Source: Streptomyces buecherae | GTDB lineage: Bacteria > Actinomycetota > Actinomycetes > Streptomycetales > Streptomycetaceae | Assembly (NCBI RefSeq): GCF_014295035.1 | Contig: NZ_CP060404.1 | Coordinates: 4,124,501-4,188,500, forward strand | Reading direction: 5' to 3' | Length of the DNA: 64,000 bases | Shown here: positions 51,574-60,200 of the stretch, one piece after another | Layout of the letters: each line of letters opens with the position of its first letter | Position numbering within the stretch: the first letter of the stretch is position 1 | Position numbers and translations under genes: made by a program | Notes under the pieces: generated by a model | Seen by the model: only the letters and a program-made list of their open reading frames with translations | What the model was told of the DNA's origin: nothing | Database searches by the model: none

Positions 51574-52056
51574 CCGCACCACGCGAACCGGCCCCTCCCC
51601 CCTCCCGACCAGCACGCCCCCGCGCTACCCGAGCGAACCCGACACTCCAGTCCCGCCAGGCATCCCAGTGCCGCCAGGCACCTCGGTCCCGCCCGGCTCC
51701 CCGGCCCCCGGTGCCTGCCCGGCGCCCCGGTGAGGCTGAGCCGCGCCGGGGCGCGGGGGCGTCGTGGGCCGCGGGAGTGACGCGGAACGCGTTGGTGGCG
51801 CGGGGTGGCCCTTCCACCCTGGGGCGGGCGGGCCTCCGCTCCGGTTCGCGCTCGGCGCCGTGGCCAGGGCCGGGGTCACCGACAGGCCCGTGTGACCAGC
51901 CGGGCTCGCCCGGTCAGTCGGCCTATGCTCTCCCGACCGGCACCCAGCGGGGCCCGGCCGCCAACGCCCAGCCAGCTCACCCGACCCAGCGGTACGCCCG
52001 AGCCCGGCAGCTCAGCGGCAAACTCCGGCCCACCGCGCGGGACTGGGCTCGCGGGC
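51574..52056. other. Gene-free spacer
   Basis: No supportable gene. Proline-codon-like C/G-rich repeats of about 18-21 bases (CCAGTGCCGCCAGGCA-type) occur near 51649-51705. Lies between bkdR (plus) and the end of the tetR gene (minus); no clear terminator found. Confidence 0.45.
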
Positions 52057-52638
52057 TCAGACCCGCAGCCCGGCGAACGCGGTCCGCACCACGGCGTCCG
52101 CCACCTCGTCGCTGGTCGCCGCCCCGCCCCGGCCCGGCCGGTACCACTCGACGATGGAGTTGATCATCCCGAACAGCAGCCGGGTGGCCAGTCGCACGTC
52201 CACGTCCGGGCGCAGGTCGCCATCGGCCGCCGCCGTCTTGAGCAGCTCGGCCACCTCGTGGTCGAACTCGCGCCGCCGTTCCATGGCCCATCGCTCGGTG
52301 TCCGTGTTGCCCCGCACCCGCAGCAGCAGCGTCACGTACGGCAGCTCCGCCATCAGCACCTCGGCCGTGCGCCGGACCACGTACTGCAACCGGTCGATGG
52401 CCGCGCCCTCCAGGGCGTCGGGTTCCCGGAGAATCCCGAACAACCCGTCGAGCGCCCGGCTTATGGCCCGCCGCAGCAGCTCTTCCTTGCCCTTGACGTG
52501 GTGGTAGATCGAGGACTTGGAGATGCCCGCCGCCTGCGAGAGGTGCTCCATCGAGGTGCCGTCGTAGCCGCGCTCGTTGAACACCTCGACGGCGACCGCG
52601 AGCAGCGATTCGGGCGTGTAGGTGTCGCGCTTGGCCAT
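52057..52638 (-). CDS. TetR family regulator, probable phenylacetate (PaaR-like) repressor
   Basis: 193 residues. Helix-turn-helix at 8-55: YTPESLLAVAVEVFNERGYDGTSMEHLSQAAGISKSSIYHHVKGKEELL. The C-terminal domain (FGILREPDALEGAAIDRLQYVVRRT to MINSIVEWYRPGRG) is of the acyl-CoA-binding type. Downstream of paaH, eight bases from its stop, so co-transcribed and self-controlled. I infer that it binds the ACCGA-N4-TCGGT palindromes; phenylacetyl-CoA would be the inducer by analogy with PaaR proteins. Confidence 0.82.
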   Translation of the reverse strand: MAKRDTYTPESLLAVAVEVFNERGYDGTSMEHLSQAAGISKSSIYHHVKGKEELLRRAISRALDGLFGILREPDALEGAAIDRLQYVVRRTAEVLMAELPYVTLLLRVRGNTDTERWAMERRREFDHEVAELLKTAAADGDLRPDVDVRLATRLLFGMINSIVEWYRPGRGGAATSDEVADAVVRTAFAGLRV

Positions 52639-52646
52639 GGCCACGA

Positions 52647-54449
52647 TTAGAGCAGGTCCCGGCGCGCCGCCGCACGGCGGACCAGGAGCGGCGAGGGAGC
52701 GTAGCGCCCGGTGGGGTAGGCGGCGTGCAGGTTCTCCAGCACCCGCCGCACCCACTCGGGGCCCAGTTCGCCGCCCCACTCCAGCGGGCCGCGCGGGTAG
52801 TTCACCCCCTTTCGCATGGCCGTGTCGATGTCGTGCGCCTCGGCGACGCACCGGCCCAGCGCGTCGGCCGCGAAGTCCACGAGCATCGCCACCGTGCGGG
52901 CCACGATCAGGCCCGGTATGTCGTCGATGACGCTGACGTCCTTGCCCAGGGCCTGGAAGAGGCCCACGGCGGCCTTGACCGAGCCGGGCCGGGCGGTCTC
53001 GGACGCGGCCAGCGCGACGCGGGTCGCGGTGCGGTAGTCCAGGGCCAGGTCGAAGCAGAGGGTGTCGGCGGTCGGTGCGGTCGTGGCGGCGGAGCCGTCG
53101 GTGAGGCCGAGCCGAGCGCCGCCCGGTAGCTCGATGAAGCCCGCTCCGCCGTCGTCCCAGCCCTGGTAGGTGACCTTGATGCCGGCGTCGGATATGAGCT
53201 CGGGGAGCACCGCCGCGGGCCCCAGGTCACCGTGGACGATCACCGCCTCGGGTGGCGTCCGCGGCTCGGCCGTACGCGGGGCGGGCCGGCTCGCCGCCTT
53301 GTCTCCCGAGCCGTCGCCGTACGGGAACCACCCGCGCCCCGTCTTGCGACCGTGCAGCCCGGACTCGACCAGGCGCCGCTGGGCGAGCGACGGCGTGAAC
53401 TTGGGGTCCTGGAAGAAGGCGTCCCACACGGATCGGGTGACGGCCTCGTTCACGTCCTGGCCGATCAGGTCCGTCAGCTCGAACGGCCCCATGCGGAAGC
53501 CGCCCGATTCGCGCAGTACGGCGTCGATGGTGGCGGGGTCGGCCGCCCGTTCCTCGTAGCAGCGCAACGCCTCGGCGTAAAACGGGCGGGCGATCCGGTT
53601 GACGATGAAACCGGGGGTGTCGGCGCAGCGCACCGGGGTCTTGCCCCACTCGGCGACGGTCTCGTACGCGAGGTCGGCCGCGCCCTCGTCGGTGGCGAAG
53701 CCGCGCACCACCTCCACCAGCGGCAGCAGCGGCGCCGGGTTGAAGAAGTGCAGGCCAAGGAGGCGGCCTGGGTGCTGGAGGGGGCCGGCGACGGCGGTGA
53801 CGGACAGCGAGGAGGTGTTGGTGGCGAGCAGGCACTCGGCGGCGACGACTCGCTCCAACTCGGTGAACAGCTCCTGCTTGACGGCGAGTTGCTCCACCAC
53901 CGCCTCGATGACCAGGGCCGCGTCGGACAACTCGGCCAGCCCGTCGGCCGGCAGCAGCCTGGCCCGGGCCGCGTCGCGCTGGGCGGCGGGCAGCTTGCCC
54001 TTGTCGACCAGCCGGTCGAGGCGGGCCCCGATGGCGTCGGCGGCCAGCGCCGCGCGGCCTGGCAGCGCGTCGTAGAGCCGCACCGGATGCCCGGCGACCA
54101 GGGCGACCTGCGCGATGCCCTGGCCCATGGTGCCGGCGCCGACGACAGCCACGACCCGGTCGCGCGCTATGGCCGACGCGCGCAGCGGGGCTCGCCGCGG
54201 CTCCGCGCCCGAGCCGTCCGCGGACCCGGGATCGGCCTCGGCGTCCCGCGTCGGTGCGCCGTCGACGCGGGACGCCGCCTCCCCGCCGGGCCCGACGCCG
54301 GCCCTGCCGGAGGCCGGGCTGGCACCGCTGGCCTCGGGGCTGGTAACGGGCTGGTCAGAGGCGGTTCCGAGAGTCCCGACCTGCGTCGCGGCATGGGGCT
54401 CGGGGGCGGCTTTGATGGTGTGAGCGGCGGCTCCGGCTGCGGTGGTCAT
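52647..54449 (-). CDS. paaH: 3-hydroxyacyl-CoA dehydrogenase PaaH with long N-terminal extension
   Basis: 600 residues against about 475-500 for PaaH. Residues 1-85 are Pro/Ala/Gly/Glu low complexity. The dehydrogenase starts with VVAVVGAGTMGQGIAQVALVAGHPVRLYD (Rossmann), continues with NTSSLSVTAVA, LHFFNPAPLLPLVEVV (catalytic His) and GFIVNRIARPFYAEALRCYEE, then a second 3HCDH-C domain after 440. It oxidises 3-hydroxyadipyl-CoA in the phenylacetate pathway. The ATG at 54449 has GGGGAGG. Divergent from paaN; shares its operator and DnaA-box-like elements. Confidence 0.87.
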   Translation of the reverse strand: MTTAAGAAAHTIKAAPEPHAATQVGTLGTASDQPVTSPEASGASPASGRAGVGPGGEAASRVDGAPTRDAEADPGSADGSGAEPRRAPLRASAIARDRVVAVVGAGTMGQGIAQVALVAGHPVRLYDALPGRAALAADAIGARLDRLVDKGKLPAAQRDAARARLLPADGLAELSDAALVIEAVVEQLAVKQELFTELERVVAAECLLATNTSSLSVTAVAGPLQHPGRLLGLHFFNPAPLLPLVEVVRGFATDEGAADLAYETVAEWGKTPVRCADTPGFIVNRIARPFYAEALRCYEERAADPATIDAVLRESGGFRMGPFELTDLIGQDVNEAVTRSVWDAFFQDPKFTPSLAQRRLVESGLHGRKTGRGWFPYGDGSGDKAASRPAPRTAEPRTPPEAVIVHGDLGPAAVLPELISDAGIKVTYQGWDDGGAGFIELPGGARLGLTDGSAATTAPTADTLCFDLALDYRTATRVALAASETARPGSVKAAVGLFQALGKDVSVIDDIPGLIVARTVAMLVDFAADALGRCVAEAHDIDTAMRKGVNYPRGPLEWGGELGPEWVRRVLENLHAAYPTGRYAPSPLLVRRAAARRDLL

Positions 54450-54486
54450 GTCGCTGATCCTCCCCGAGGATGGGTCCACGCGTCGG

Positions 54487-54531
54487 TTATCCACAGGGCC
54501 GATCCGGGCGTCTTTCGATGTTTATCCACAG
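54487..54531. promoter_or_regulatory. Two direct TTATCCACAG elements, paaH/paaN region
   Basis: TTATCCACAG at 54487-54496 and 54522-54531, same orientation, 35 bases apart. Perfect E. coli-type DnaA boxes. Same element as at 51025 and 61374/61389. Confidence 0.65.
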
Positions 54532-54546
54532 GTTCCTCGGACCCCC

Positions 54547-54574
54547 TTGCCCCGACCGATCGTTCGGTTAATCT
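54547..54574 (+). promoter_or_regulatory. paaN promoter with TetR-type operator in its spacer
   Basis: TTGCCC (54547-54552) and TAATCT (54569-54574) with 16 bases between could be the paaN promoter. The 18-bp word CCGACCGATCGTTCGGTT (54552-54569) fills that spacer and is identical, on the other strand, to the site before paaA. Binding there should block polymerase. Confidence 0.65.
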
Positions 54575-54622
54575 AGCTCTGTTGCCCCCGTCCCGCCCAG
54601 CTCGACGAGGAGTTGGTCCTCC

Positions 54623-56344
54623 ATGGCCACCGAGCTCTCCGCAGCCCAGTTGATCGAGAAGCACCGCCCCACGCTCGACAGGGCGCTGGAGGCCATACAG
54701 ACACGTGCGTACTGGTCGCCACACCCCGAGCACCCGAAGGCGTACGGCGGCACGGACGAGTCCGGGCGCGGCAGCCTGAGTGCCGGCGAGGGCCAGGCGG
54801 CCTTCGACGAACTGCGGGGCACCCGCTTCGAGCTCAGCCAGCCGGGCACGGACGACTGGGTCGGCGACGAGGTGTCTCCGTACGGCATCGAGCTGGGCGT
54901 GCTGTATCCGCACCCCGACATCGACGTGCTGCTCCCGGCCATGCGGGCCGCGATGCCCGCCTGGCGCGAGGCCGGCCCGGAGACCCGTGCCCTGGTGTGC
55001 ATGGAGATCCTGGCCAGGATCAACGCCCGGACCCACGAGTTCGCGCACGCCGTCATGCACACCTCGGGCCAGGCGTTCATGATGGCGCTGCAGGCCGGCG
55101 GGCCGCACGCCCAGGACCGCGGCCTTGAGGCGGTGGCGTACGCCTATCGGGAGCAGGAGCGCGTCCCGGGGGCGGCGAGTTGGTCGAAGCCGCAGGGCAA
55201 GCGGGACCCGCTCCACCTGAACAAGGAGTTCACAGCCGTCCCACGGGGCATCGCCCTGGTGATCGGCTGCAACACCTTCCCCACGTGGAACGGCTACCCG
55301 GGCCTGTTCGCCTCGCTGGCCACCGGCAACCCGGTGCTGGTCAAGCCGCACCCGCGTGCGGTGCTGCCGCTCGCGCTGACCGTGCGCGTCGCCCGCGAGG
55401 TGCTGTCCGAGGCGGGCTTCGACCCCAACCTCGTGGCGCTCGCCGCCGAGCGCGCCGACGAGGGGCTGGCCAAGACGCTCGCCGTGCGCCCGGAGATCCG
55501 CCTGATCGACTACACCGGCTCGACGGCGTTCGGCGACTGGCTTGAGGCCAACGCCCGACAGGCGCTGGTGTTCACGGAGAAGGCCGGGGTCAACTCCGTC
55601 GTCGTGGACTCGACGGACGACTACAAGGGCATGCTGAGCAACCTCGCGTTCTCGCTGTCCCTGTACAGCGGCCAGATGTGCACCACGCCGCAGAACATCC
55701 TGATTCCCCGCGACGGCGTCCAGACGGACGCGGGACCCAAGTCGTATGACGAGGTGGTCAGCGATCTGGCGGGAGCCGTCGACGGTCTGCTCGGTGACGA
55801 GGCGCGTGCCAACGCGCTGCTCGGCGCCATCGTTAACCCGCAGGTGAAGGAGCGGGTGGAGGCGGCGGCGAGCCTCGGCGAGGTGGCGTTGGCCTCGCGT
55901 GCGGTCACCCACCCGGACTTCCCCGGTGCCACCGTGCGCACGCCAACGATCGTCAAGGCCGACGGGGCCCGCAAGGTCTGGGAGAGCCCGGAAGCCGACG
56001 CGGCCTACCTCTCCGAGTGCTTCGGTCCGGTCTCCTTCGCCGTGGCCGTGGACTCCACGCCGGAGGCGATCGAGTTGCTGCGGCACACGATCCGTCAGAA
56101 GGGCGCCATGACGGTCGGCGCGTACACGACGTCGGCGGAGATGGAGCGGCTGGCCGAGGAGGCATGCCTGGAAGAGTGCGCCCAGCTCTCGCTGAATCTC
56201 ACGGGCGGCGTCTACGTGAACCAGACCGCCGCGTTCTCCGACTTTCATGGCTCGGGCGGAAACCCGGCCGCCAACGCGGCCCTGTGCGACGGCGCGTTCG
56301 TGGCCAACCGCTTTCGGACGATCGAGGTACGCCGCCAGGCGTGA
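54623..56344 (+). CDS. paaN: Phenylacetate degradation protein PaaN (aldehyde dehydrogenase family)
   Basis: 573 residues. NAD(P)-dependent aldehyde dehydrogenase fold of the PaaN/PaaZ type, acting on the ring-opened semialdehyde of phenylacetyl-CoA. Motifs: IALVIGCNTFPTWNGYPGL and NPVLVKPHPRAVLPL for cofactor entry, TGSTAFGDWL, the catalytic cysteine in SLYSGQMCTTPQNIL, and the ending GGVYVNQTAAFSDFHGSGGN. No enoyl-CoA hydratase domain is fused, unlike E. coli PaaZ. The ATG at 54623 has AGGAG. Divergent from paaH. Confidence 0.92.
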   Translation: MATELSAAQLIEKHRPTLDRALEAIQTRAYWSPHPEHPKAYGGTDESGRGSLSAGEGQAAFDELRGTRFELSQPGTDDWVGDEVSPYGIELGVLYPHPDIDVLLPAMRAAMPAWREAGPETRALVCMEILARINARTHEFAHAVMHTSGQAFMMALQAGGPHAQDRGLEAVAYAYREQERVPGAASWSKPQGKRDPLHLNKEFTAVPRGIALVIGCNTFPTWNGYPGLFASLATGNPVLVKPHPRAVLPLALTVRVAREVLSEAGFDPNLVALAAERADEGLAKTLAVRPEIRLIDYTGSTAFGDWLEANARQALVFTEKAGVNSVVVDSTDDYKGMLSNLAFSLSLYSGQMCTTPQNILIPRDGVQTDAGPKSYDEVVSDLAGAVDGLLGDEARANALLGAIVNPQVKERVEAAASLGEVALASRAVTHPDFPGATVRTPTIVKADGARKVWESPEADAAYLSECFGPVSFAVAVDSTPEAIELLRHTIRQKGAMTVGAYTTSAEMERLAEEACLEECAQLSLNLTGGVYVNQTAAFSDFHGSGGNPAANAALCDGAFVANRFRTIEVRRQA

Positions 56345-56354
56345 CCGCCTCCAA

Positions 56355-56387
56355 CGCCTCCGCCGGCAACGCCCGTCGGCGGAGGCG
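56355..56387. terminator. Bidirectional hairpin between paaN and marR
   Basis: CGCCTCCGCCG (56355-56365) pairs with CGGCGGAGGCG (56377-56387), just after the paaN stop. Confidence 0.75.
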
Positions 56388-56503
56388 CCCACCGGGACAG
56401 AGGCGCGGCAGAGCCACGGCGCCATGCACCACCCGAGCCCGGCACGCGCCACCCTGACCTGGGCTGGCGGTCGTAGGTGTCGGCGCCGAGGGCGAAGGGG
56501 CGC

Positions 56504-56983
56504 TTAGCTTGCTGCGGTGTGCGGCACCGCGCCCTGGCCCTCCGCTCCGGGCGACCGCGCCAGTCGCGGGGCCGAGGTGCGCAAGGTGCGGACGAGTAGG
56601 CCGAGTTCGGGATCGGACGCGGCATCGGCGAGGGCGGCGGCCAGCGTCTCCTCGTACGTCCCGCGCGCCTCCGCATGCCGCGCACGGCCGGCGTCCGTGA
56701 TGACGGTGTAGACCCCTCGCTTGTCGTCCGGACACAGGTCCCGGAAGGCGAAGCCGGCCGCGATCAGCCGCCCCGCGAGCCGGGTCGTCGAACTCTGGTT
56801 GAGCCCGACCTTGGCCGCGAGATCCTGCATGCGCAGGCCACTCGCGGTGGCCAACGCCAGGTGCCCAAGGGCGCGGTACTCGGAGAGGCCAAGGCCGTGT
56901 TGCCGTTGCAGGGCCACGGAAAGTCTCTGCTCCACGCGCGCGTGCAGGGCGATGACGCCACCCCACAGCAACTCGTCATCCAT
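56504..56983 (-). CDS. MarR family transcriptional regulator
   Basis: 159 residues. Winged helix with LSEYRALGHLALATASGLRMQDLAAKVGLNQSSTTRLAGRLIAAGFAFRDLCPDDKRGVYTVIT, where Asp-Asp-Lys-Arg marks the wing. It is divergent from two small multidrug resistance genes, so probable repressor of that efflux pair; a palindrome at 57050-57065 is the likely operator. The Pro/Gly-rich C-terminal tail is short. ATG at 56983. Confidence 0.88.
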   Translation of the reverse strand: MDDELLWGGVIALHARVEQRLSVALQRQHGLGLSEYRALGHLALATASGLRMQDLAAKVGLNQSSTTRLAGRLIAAGFAFRDLCPDDKRGVYTVITDAGRARHAEARGTYEETLAAALADAASDPELGLLVRTLRTSAPRLARSPGAEGQGAVPHTAAS

Positions 56984-57049
56984 CGCACCCTCCAGCGCGC
57001 CAGGCCGCTTGACATGAGGTTACCCGTACGGACAGACTCCCGAAAGAAC

Positions 57050-57065
57050 TTGCACGTACATGCAA
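57050..57065. promoter_or_regulatory. MarR operator candidate
   Basis: TTGCACGTACATGCAA: 5-bp arms TTGCA/TGCAA around a nearly symmetric centre. It lies about 65 bases upstream of marR and about 120 bases upstream of the first SMR gene. Confidence 0.6.
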
Positions 57066-57187
57066 CTTACCTCTTTGGCGCTACCCTCCCCCGCCCCCTC
57101 TCTCCCGCTTCGCCGACCCGAGCGTTCAGCGCTCGTTCCCTAGCGAACGCCCCGAACCAACCCCGCCCATGCCCAGGGAGCACCACC

Positions 57188-57592
57188 GTGTCCTGGATCC
57201 ACCTGCTCATCGCCGCCGTCTTCGAAGTGATCTTCGCTCTCAGCACCAACGCCACCGAGGGCTTCACCAGACTCTGGCCCTCGCTGCTCACCGTCGCCGC
57301 CGCGACGGGGGGCGTGTTCTTCCTGAGCCTGGCCCTGAGAACGCTGGACGTGGGTGTCGGCTACACCATCTGGACCGGCCTCGGCTCGCTCGGCGCCCTC
57401 AGCCTGGGCGCAGTGATCTTCGACGAGGGCCTCGGCCTCGGCAAGGTGATCTCCTTCCTGGCCATCGTCGGCGGTGTGATCGGCCTCAAGCTCACCGGGG
57501 ACTCCACCTCGCCCAGCGCCGGGCCGCAGCCCCCGACCCCGCCCGGCCCGGTCGAGGGCGTGGGTCCCGCCGGCGCGCCGGCCGCTCACTGA
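57188..57592 (+). CDS. Small multidrug resistance (SMR) transporter subunit 1
   Basis: 134 residues from a GTG with AGGGAG. Four membrane helices; the SMR proton/drug site Glu13 is in WIHLLIAAVFEVIFALS, followed by GVGYTIWTGLGSLGALSLG. A Pro/Gly/Ala tail of about 30 residues extends beyond the usual length of about 105. Twenty bases before the second SMR gene; the two probably form a heteromeric pump like EbrAB. Substrate unknown. Confidence 0.88.
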   Translation: MSWIHLLIAAVFEVIFALSTNATEGFTRLWPSLLTVAAATGGVFFLSLALRTLDVGVGYTIWTGLGSLGALSLGAVIFDEGLGLGKVISFLAIVGGVIGLKLTGDSTSPSAGPQPPTPPGPVEGVGPAGAPAAH

Positions 57593-57612
57593 ACGGCAAG
57601 GAGCCGACTCTC

Positions 57613-57933
57613 ATGGCCTGGATCTACCTGTTGGTCGCCGCCGTCTTCGAAGTGGCCTTCGCGCTGAGCACCAACGCCTCCAAGGGCTTCACCCGGCTGT
57701 GGCCCTCCGTCGTCGCCGTGACCACCACCGTCGTCAGCGTGTACTTCCTCAGCCTGTCCCTCAAGACGCTGGATGTGAGCGTCGGCTACACCATCTGGAC
57801 CGGCCTCGGCTCGTTGGGCACCGTCACCCTGGGCGCGATCCTGTACAAGGAGCGCATCACCACACCGAAGGCGATCTCCTTCATGGCGATCATCGGAGGC
57901 ATCGTCGGCCTCAAGCTCACCGCCGGAGCCTGA
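57613..57933 (+). CDS. Small multidrug resistance (SMR) transporter subunit 2
   Basis: 106 residues; AAGGAG before the ATG at 57613. Glu13 conserved in WIYLLVAAVFEVAFALS, and VGYTIWTGLGSLGTVTLGAILYKE. About two-thirds identical in the aligned part to subunit 1, so an old tandem duplication. Fits paired SMR proteins that insert in opposite orientations; loop charges differ between the two. Confidence 0.9.
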   Translation: MAWIYLLVAAVFEVAFALSTNASKGFTRLWPSVVAVTTTVVSVYFLSLSLKTLDVSVGYTIWTGLGSLGTVTLGAILYKERITTPKAISFMAIIGGIVGLKLTAGA

Positions 57934-58086
57934 CCGCGCATGCGAAGCACTGGCGGGTTGTGCAGAGAAAGTCGTGCAGAGAAACAGCGGCACCACCGAA
58001 CGCCGGACTGACGCGCAGGTCAGCGGCCCGGCGTACAGTTCAGCGGCCCCGCGTGCACTGAGAAGTGCCCGCCGAGGGGGCCTCGG

Positions 58087-58134
58087 GGTAGGCGCCCGGC
58101 GCGAGGCAGGGGCGCGGGAGGGCGCTCGCCTACC
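58087..58134. terminator. Hairpin between convergent SMR2 and SpoU genes
   Basis: GGTAGGCG (58087-58094) pairs with CGCCTACC (58127-58134), with further GC pairing inside. Placed between the two convergent stops. Confidence 0.5.
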
Positions 58135-58155
58135 GCCACGGGCCGGCCCGTACGG

Positions 58156-58851
58156 TCAGTCCGTGATCGAGGCGTGCACCCGTACCCACGAGTGCATGGC
58201 GATGGCCGCCGCCGCGCCCGCGTTGATGGAACGCGTGGAGCCGAACTGCGCGATCGAGCACACCATGCTCGCCTGCTCCCGCGCCTCCCGGGTGAGCCCG
58301 GGGCCCTCCTGCCCGAACAGCAGCACGCAGCGGCGCGGCAGCTCGACGCGCTCCAGCGCCACAGCGCCGGGCAGGTTGTCGATCCCGATGATCGGCAGTT
58401 CCTCTCGCGCGGCCCATGCCGTCAGGTCGGCGGTGTCCGGGTGGTGCCGTATGTGCTGGTAGCGATCGGTCACCATCGCCCCACGCCGGTTCCAGCGGCG
58501 GTTGCCGACGATGTGGATCTCCTTGGCCAGGAAGGCGTTGGCCGTGCGCACCACGGAGCCGATGTTGAAGTCGTGGCTCCAGTTCTCCACGGCGACGTGG
58601 AAGTCGTGCCGCCGCGTGTCCAGGTCGGCGACGATCGCGTCGTGTGTCCAGTAGCGGTATCCGTCCACGACGTTGCGACGGTCCCCCTCGGCGAGCAGTC
58701 GCGGATCGTACTGCTCGCCGACGGGCCACGGCTCGGGGTACGGCCCGACCCCGACCTGTGGCTGGAAGCCCTCGTCGTACTGGAGCGGCTCGTCCCCGTC
58801 GGTCGGGGGAACGGGCTGGTCCGTGGCGTTTGGCGCGGTCTGGCTGGTCAC
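58156..58851 (-). CDS. SpoU/TrmH family RNA methyltransferase
   Basis: 231 residues from a GTG. The SPOUT knot motifs are clear: HDFNIGSVVRTANAFLAKEIHIVG, then CVLLFGQEGPGLTREAREQA and IAQFGSTRSINAGAAAAIAMHSWVR, typical for S-adenosylmethionine-dependent 2'-O-ribose methylation of tRNA or rRNA. An acidic N-terminus of about 60 residues precedes the fold. GTGA overlap with the HTTM gene upstream: coupled. Target nucleotide unknown. Confidence 0.88.
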   Translation of the reverse strand: MTSQTAPNATDQPVPPTDGDEPLQYDEGFQPQVGVGPYPEPWPVGEQYDPRLLAEGDRRNVVDGYRYWTHDAIVADLDTRRHDFHVAVENWSHDFNIGSVVRTANAFLAKEIHIVGNRRWNRRGAMVTDRYQHIRHHPDTADLTAWAAREELPIIGIDNLPGAVALERVELPRRCVLLFGQEGPGLTREAREQASMVCSIAQFGSTRSINAGAAAAIAMHSWVRVHASITD

Positions 58852-60200
58852 CCCACGAGGGTACGGTCCGCTGGCGCTCGCACGTCCGGCCCGGGCGGGG
58901 CGGGCGCCCGCCGCGGCAGTCGCCCCCGCGCCCGGCGCAGGGTGGAGCCGACCCAACGCAGGAAGTTGGTCGGCAGGAACACCGCGTCCGCGGCGATCAT
59001 CGCCAGCGAGAGGAACGGCAGCCCGAGCACGACGGCTATGCCGATGTGCTCCATCATCATCACCGCGAGCAGGACGTTCTTGGCACGCCGGTTGAGGAGG
59101 GCGAAGGGGAAGGCGACCTGGACGAAGACCGTCCCGTAGCTGAGCAGCATGACCAGCGTCCCGCTGCTGCCCAGCGAGTCGGTCAGGCCGGGCCAGGGCG
59201 AGAAGTAGTCGAGGTGGAGCGGGTAGTGCACGGCGGTGCCGTCCTGCCAGCGAGTGCCCTGGATCTTGTACCAGCCAGCGGTCGCGTAGATCAGGCAGAC
59301 CTGGCCCATGATCACGACGAGCGCGGCGTTGTGCGCGAGGTTGCCCAGCGCGTCCATGACCGTGCGCGGCTCGCCCGGCGCGTAATGGCAGACGGCCCAC
59401 CACAGCGCGTGTATCGCCCACAGCCCCCAGAAGATCAACAACCAGCCGTTGCTCAGCTCGCCCAGCGCGGTGACGACCGCGAGCACGGTGCCCAGCAGCG
59501 TCCACAGCACGACACCGGTGCCGTCACTCCCCAGCAGGCCCGTGCCGGGAGAGGCATCGGGCCGCCCCGCCACCCTCGTCGCTTCGCCCGCCGCCCGCGG
59601 ACCGGGCACGCGCGCCACCGCTGACGCGCCAGCCACGCCCGACGCCGCCGCGGTGTCACTCCCGGCGCTACGCGCGGGGGACGGCTGGCCATCCGGGTAC
59701 CGGGCCTCCCGTGCCGCGCGTCGGGCGTCCAGCGACCACACGTGACCGCATCGGGTGAACACCAGATAGATCGCCATCAGGTGGATGATGTTGTCGCCGC
59801 CGTCCCCCACGAAGACGTTGCGGTTCTGCAGCGAGAGCACGCCGACCATGAAGAGCACGGACATGGTGCGCGTACGCCACCCCAGCAGCAACAGCGCACT
59901 GGAGAGTATGGCCATCGCGTACACGGCCTCGAACCACACGCGGCCGTCCGACCACATCAGCACGGTGAACGCGCCGGTCCCGTCGATCAGTTGGCGGGCC
60001 ATCTCGGGCGCCCACGGACTGTCCGGCCCGTACATCACCTGTCGGTGGGGCCATTCGCGCAGCAGGAACAGCAGCCAGGTGAAGGAGAAGCCGATCCTGA
60101 CGATGGCGCTCTGGTACGGCCCCAGCACCGTTCCCGTGATCTTGGCCTGACCGCGAGCCGCGGCCCTCTCCAGCCGGCGTCCCAGCATGCGGAGGTTCAC
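58848..60200 (-). CDS. HTTM domain membrane protein (vitamin K-dependent carboxylase-like)
   Basis: 450 residues from a GTG. Multiple membrane helices with HTTM motifs: VRIGFSFTWLLFLLREWPHR, GVLSLQNRNVFVGDGGDN(IIH), YATAGWYKIQGTRWQDGTAVHY and FVQVAFPFALLNRRAKNVLLAVMM. HTTM is related to gamma-glutamyl carboxylase; the bacterial substrate is unknown. Residues about 168-225 are an Ala/Gly/Ser/Arg-rich insertion between helices. GTGA overlaps at both ends (DUF5819 gene before, SpoU after). Its partner in most actinomycetes is the DUF5819 protein. Confidence 0.87.
   Translation of the reverse strand: MNLRMLGRRLERAAARGQAKITGTVLGPYQSAIVRIGFSFTWLLFLLREWPHRQVMYGPDSPWAPEMARQLIDGTGAFTVLMWSDGRVWFEAVYAMAILSSALLLLGWRTRTMSVLFMVGVLSLQNRNVFVGDGGDNIIHLMAIYLVFTRCGHVWSLDARRAAREARYPDGQPSPARSAGSDTAAASGVAGASAVARVPGPRAAGEATRVAGRPDASPGTGLLGSDGTGVVLWTLLGTVLAVVTALGELSNGWLLIFWGLWAIHALWWAVCHYAPGEPRTVMDALGNLAHNAALVVIMGQVCLIYATAGWYKIQGTRWQDGTAVHYPLHLDYFSPWPGLTDSLGSSGTLVMLLSYGTVFVQVAFPFALLNRRAKNVLLAVMMMEHIGIAVVLGLPFLSLAMIAADAVFLPTNFLRWVGSTLRRARGRLPRRAPAPPGPDVRAPADRTLVG

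Noticed and set aside
54487..54531. Replication origin suggested by DnaA-box-like repeats
   Set aside because: Only two boxes per region, no AT-rich unwinding stretch, no dnaA/dnaN neighbours; a chromosomal origin in Streptomyces has many boxes.
58849..58863. Leaderless promoter (TACCCT) for the SpoU gene
   Set aside because: The box lies within the HTTM coding sequence, and the GTGA overlap already explains translation by coupling.
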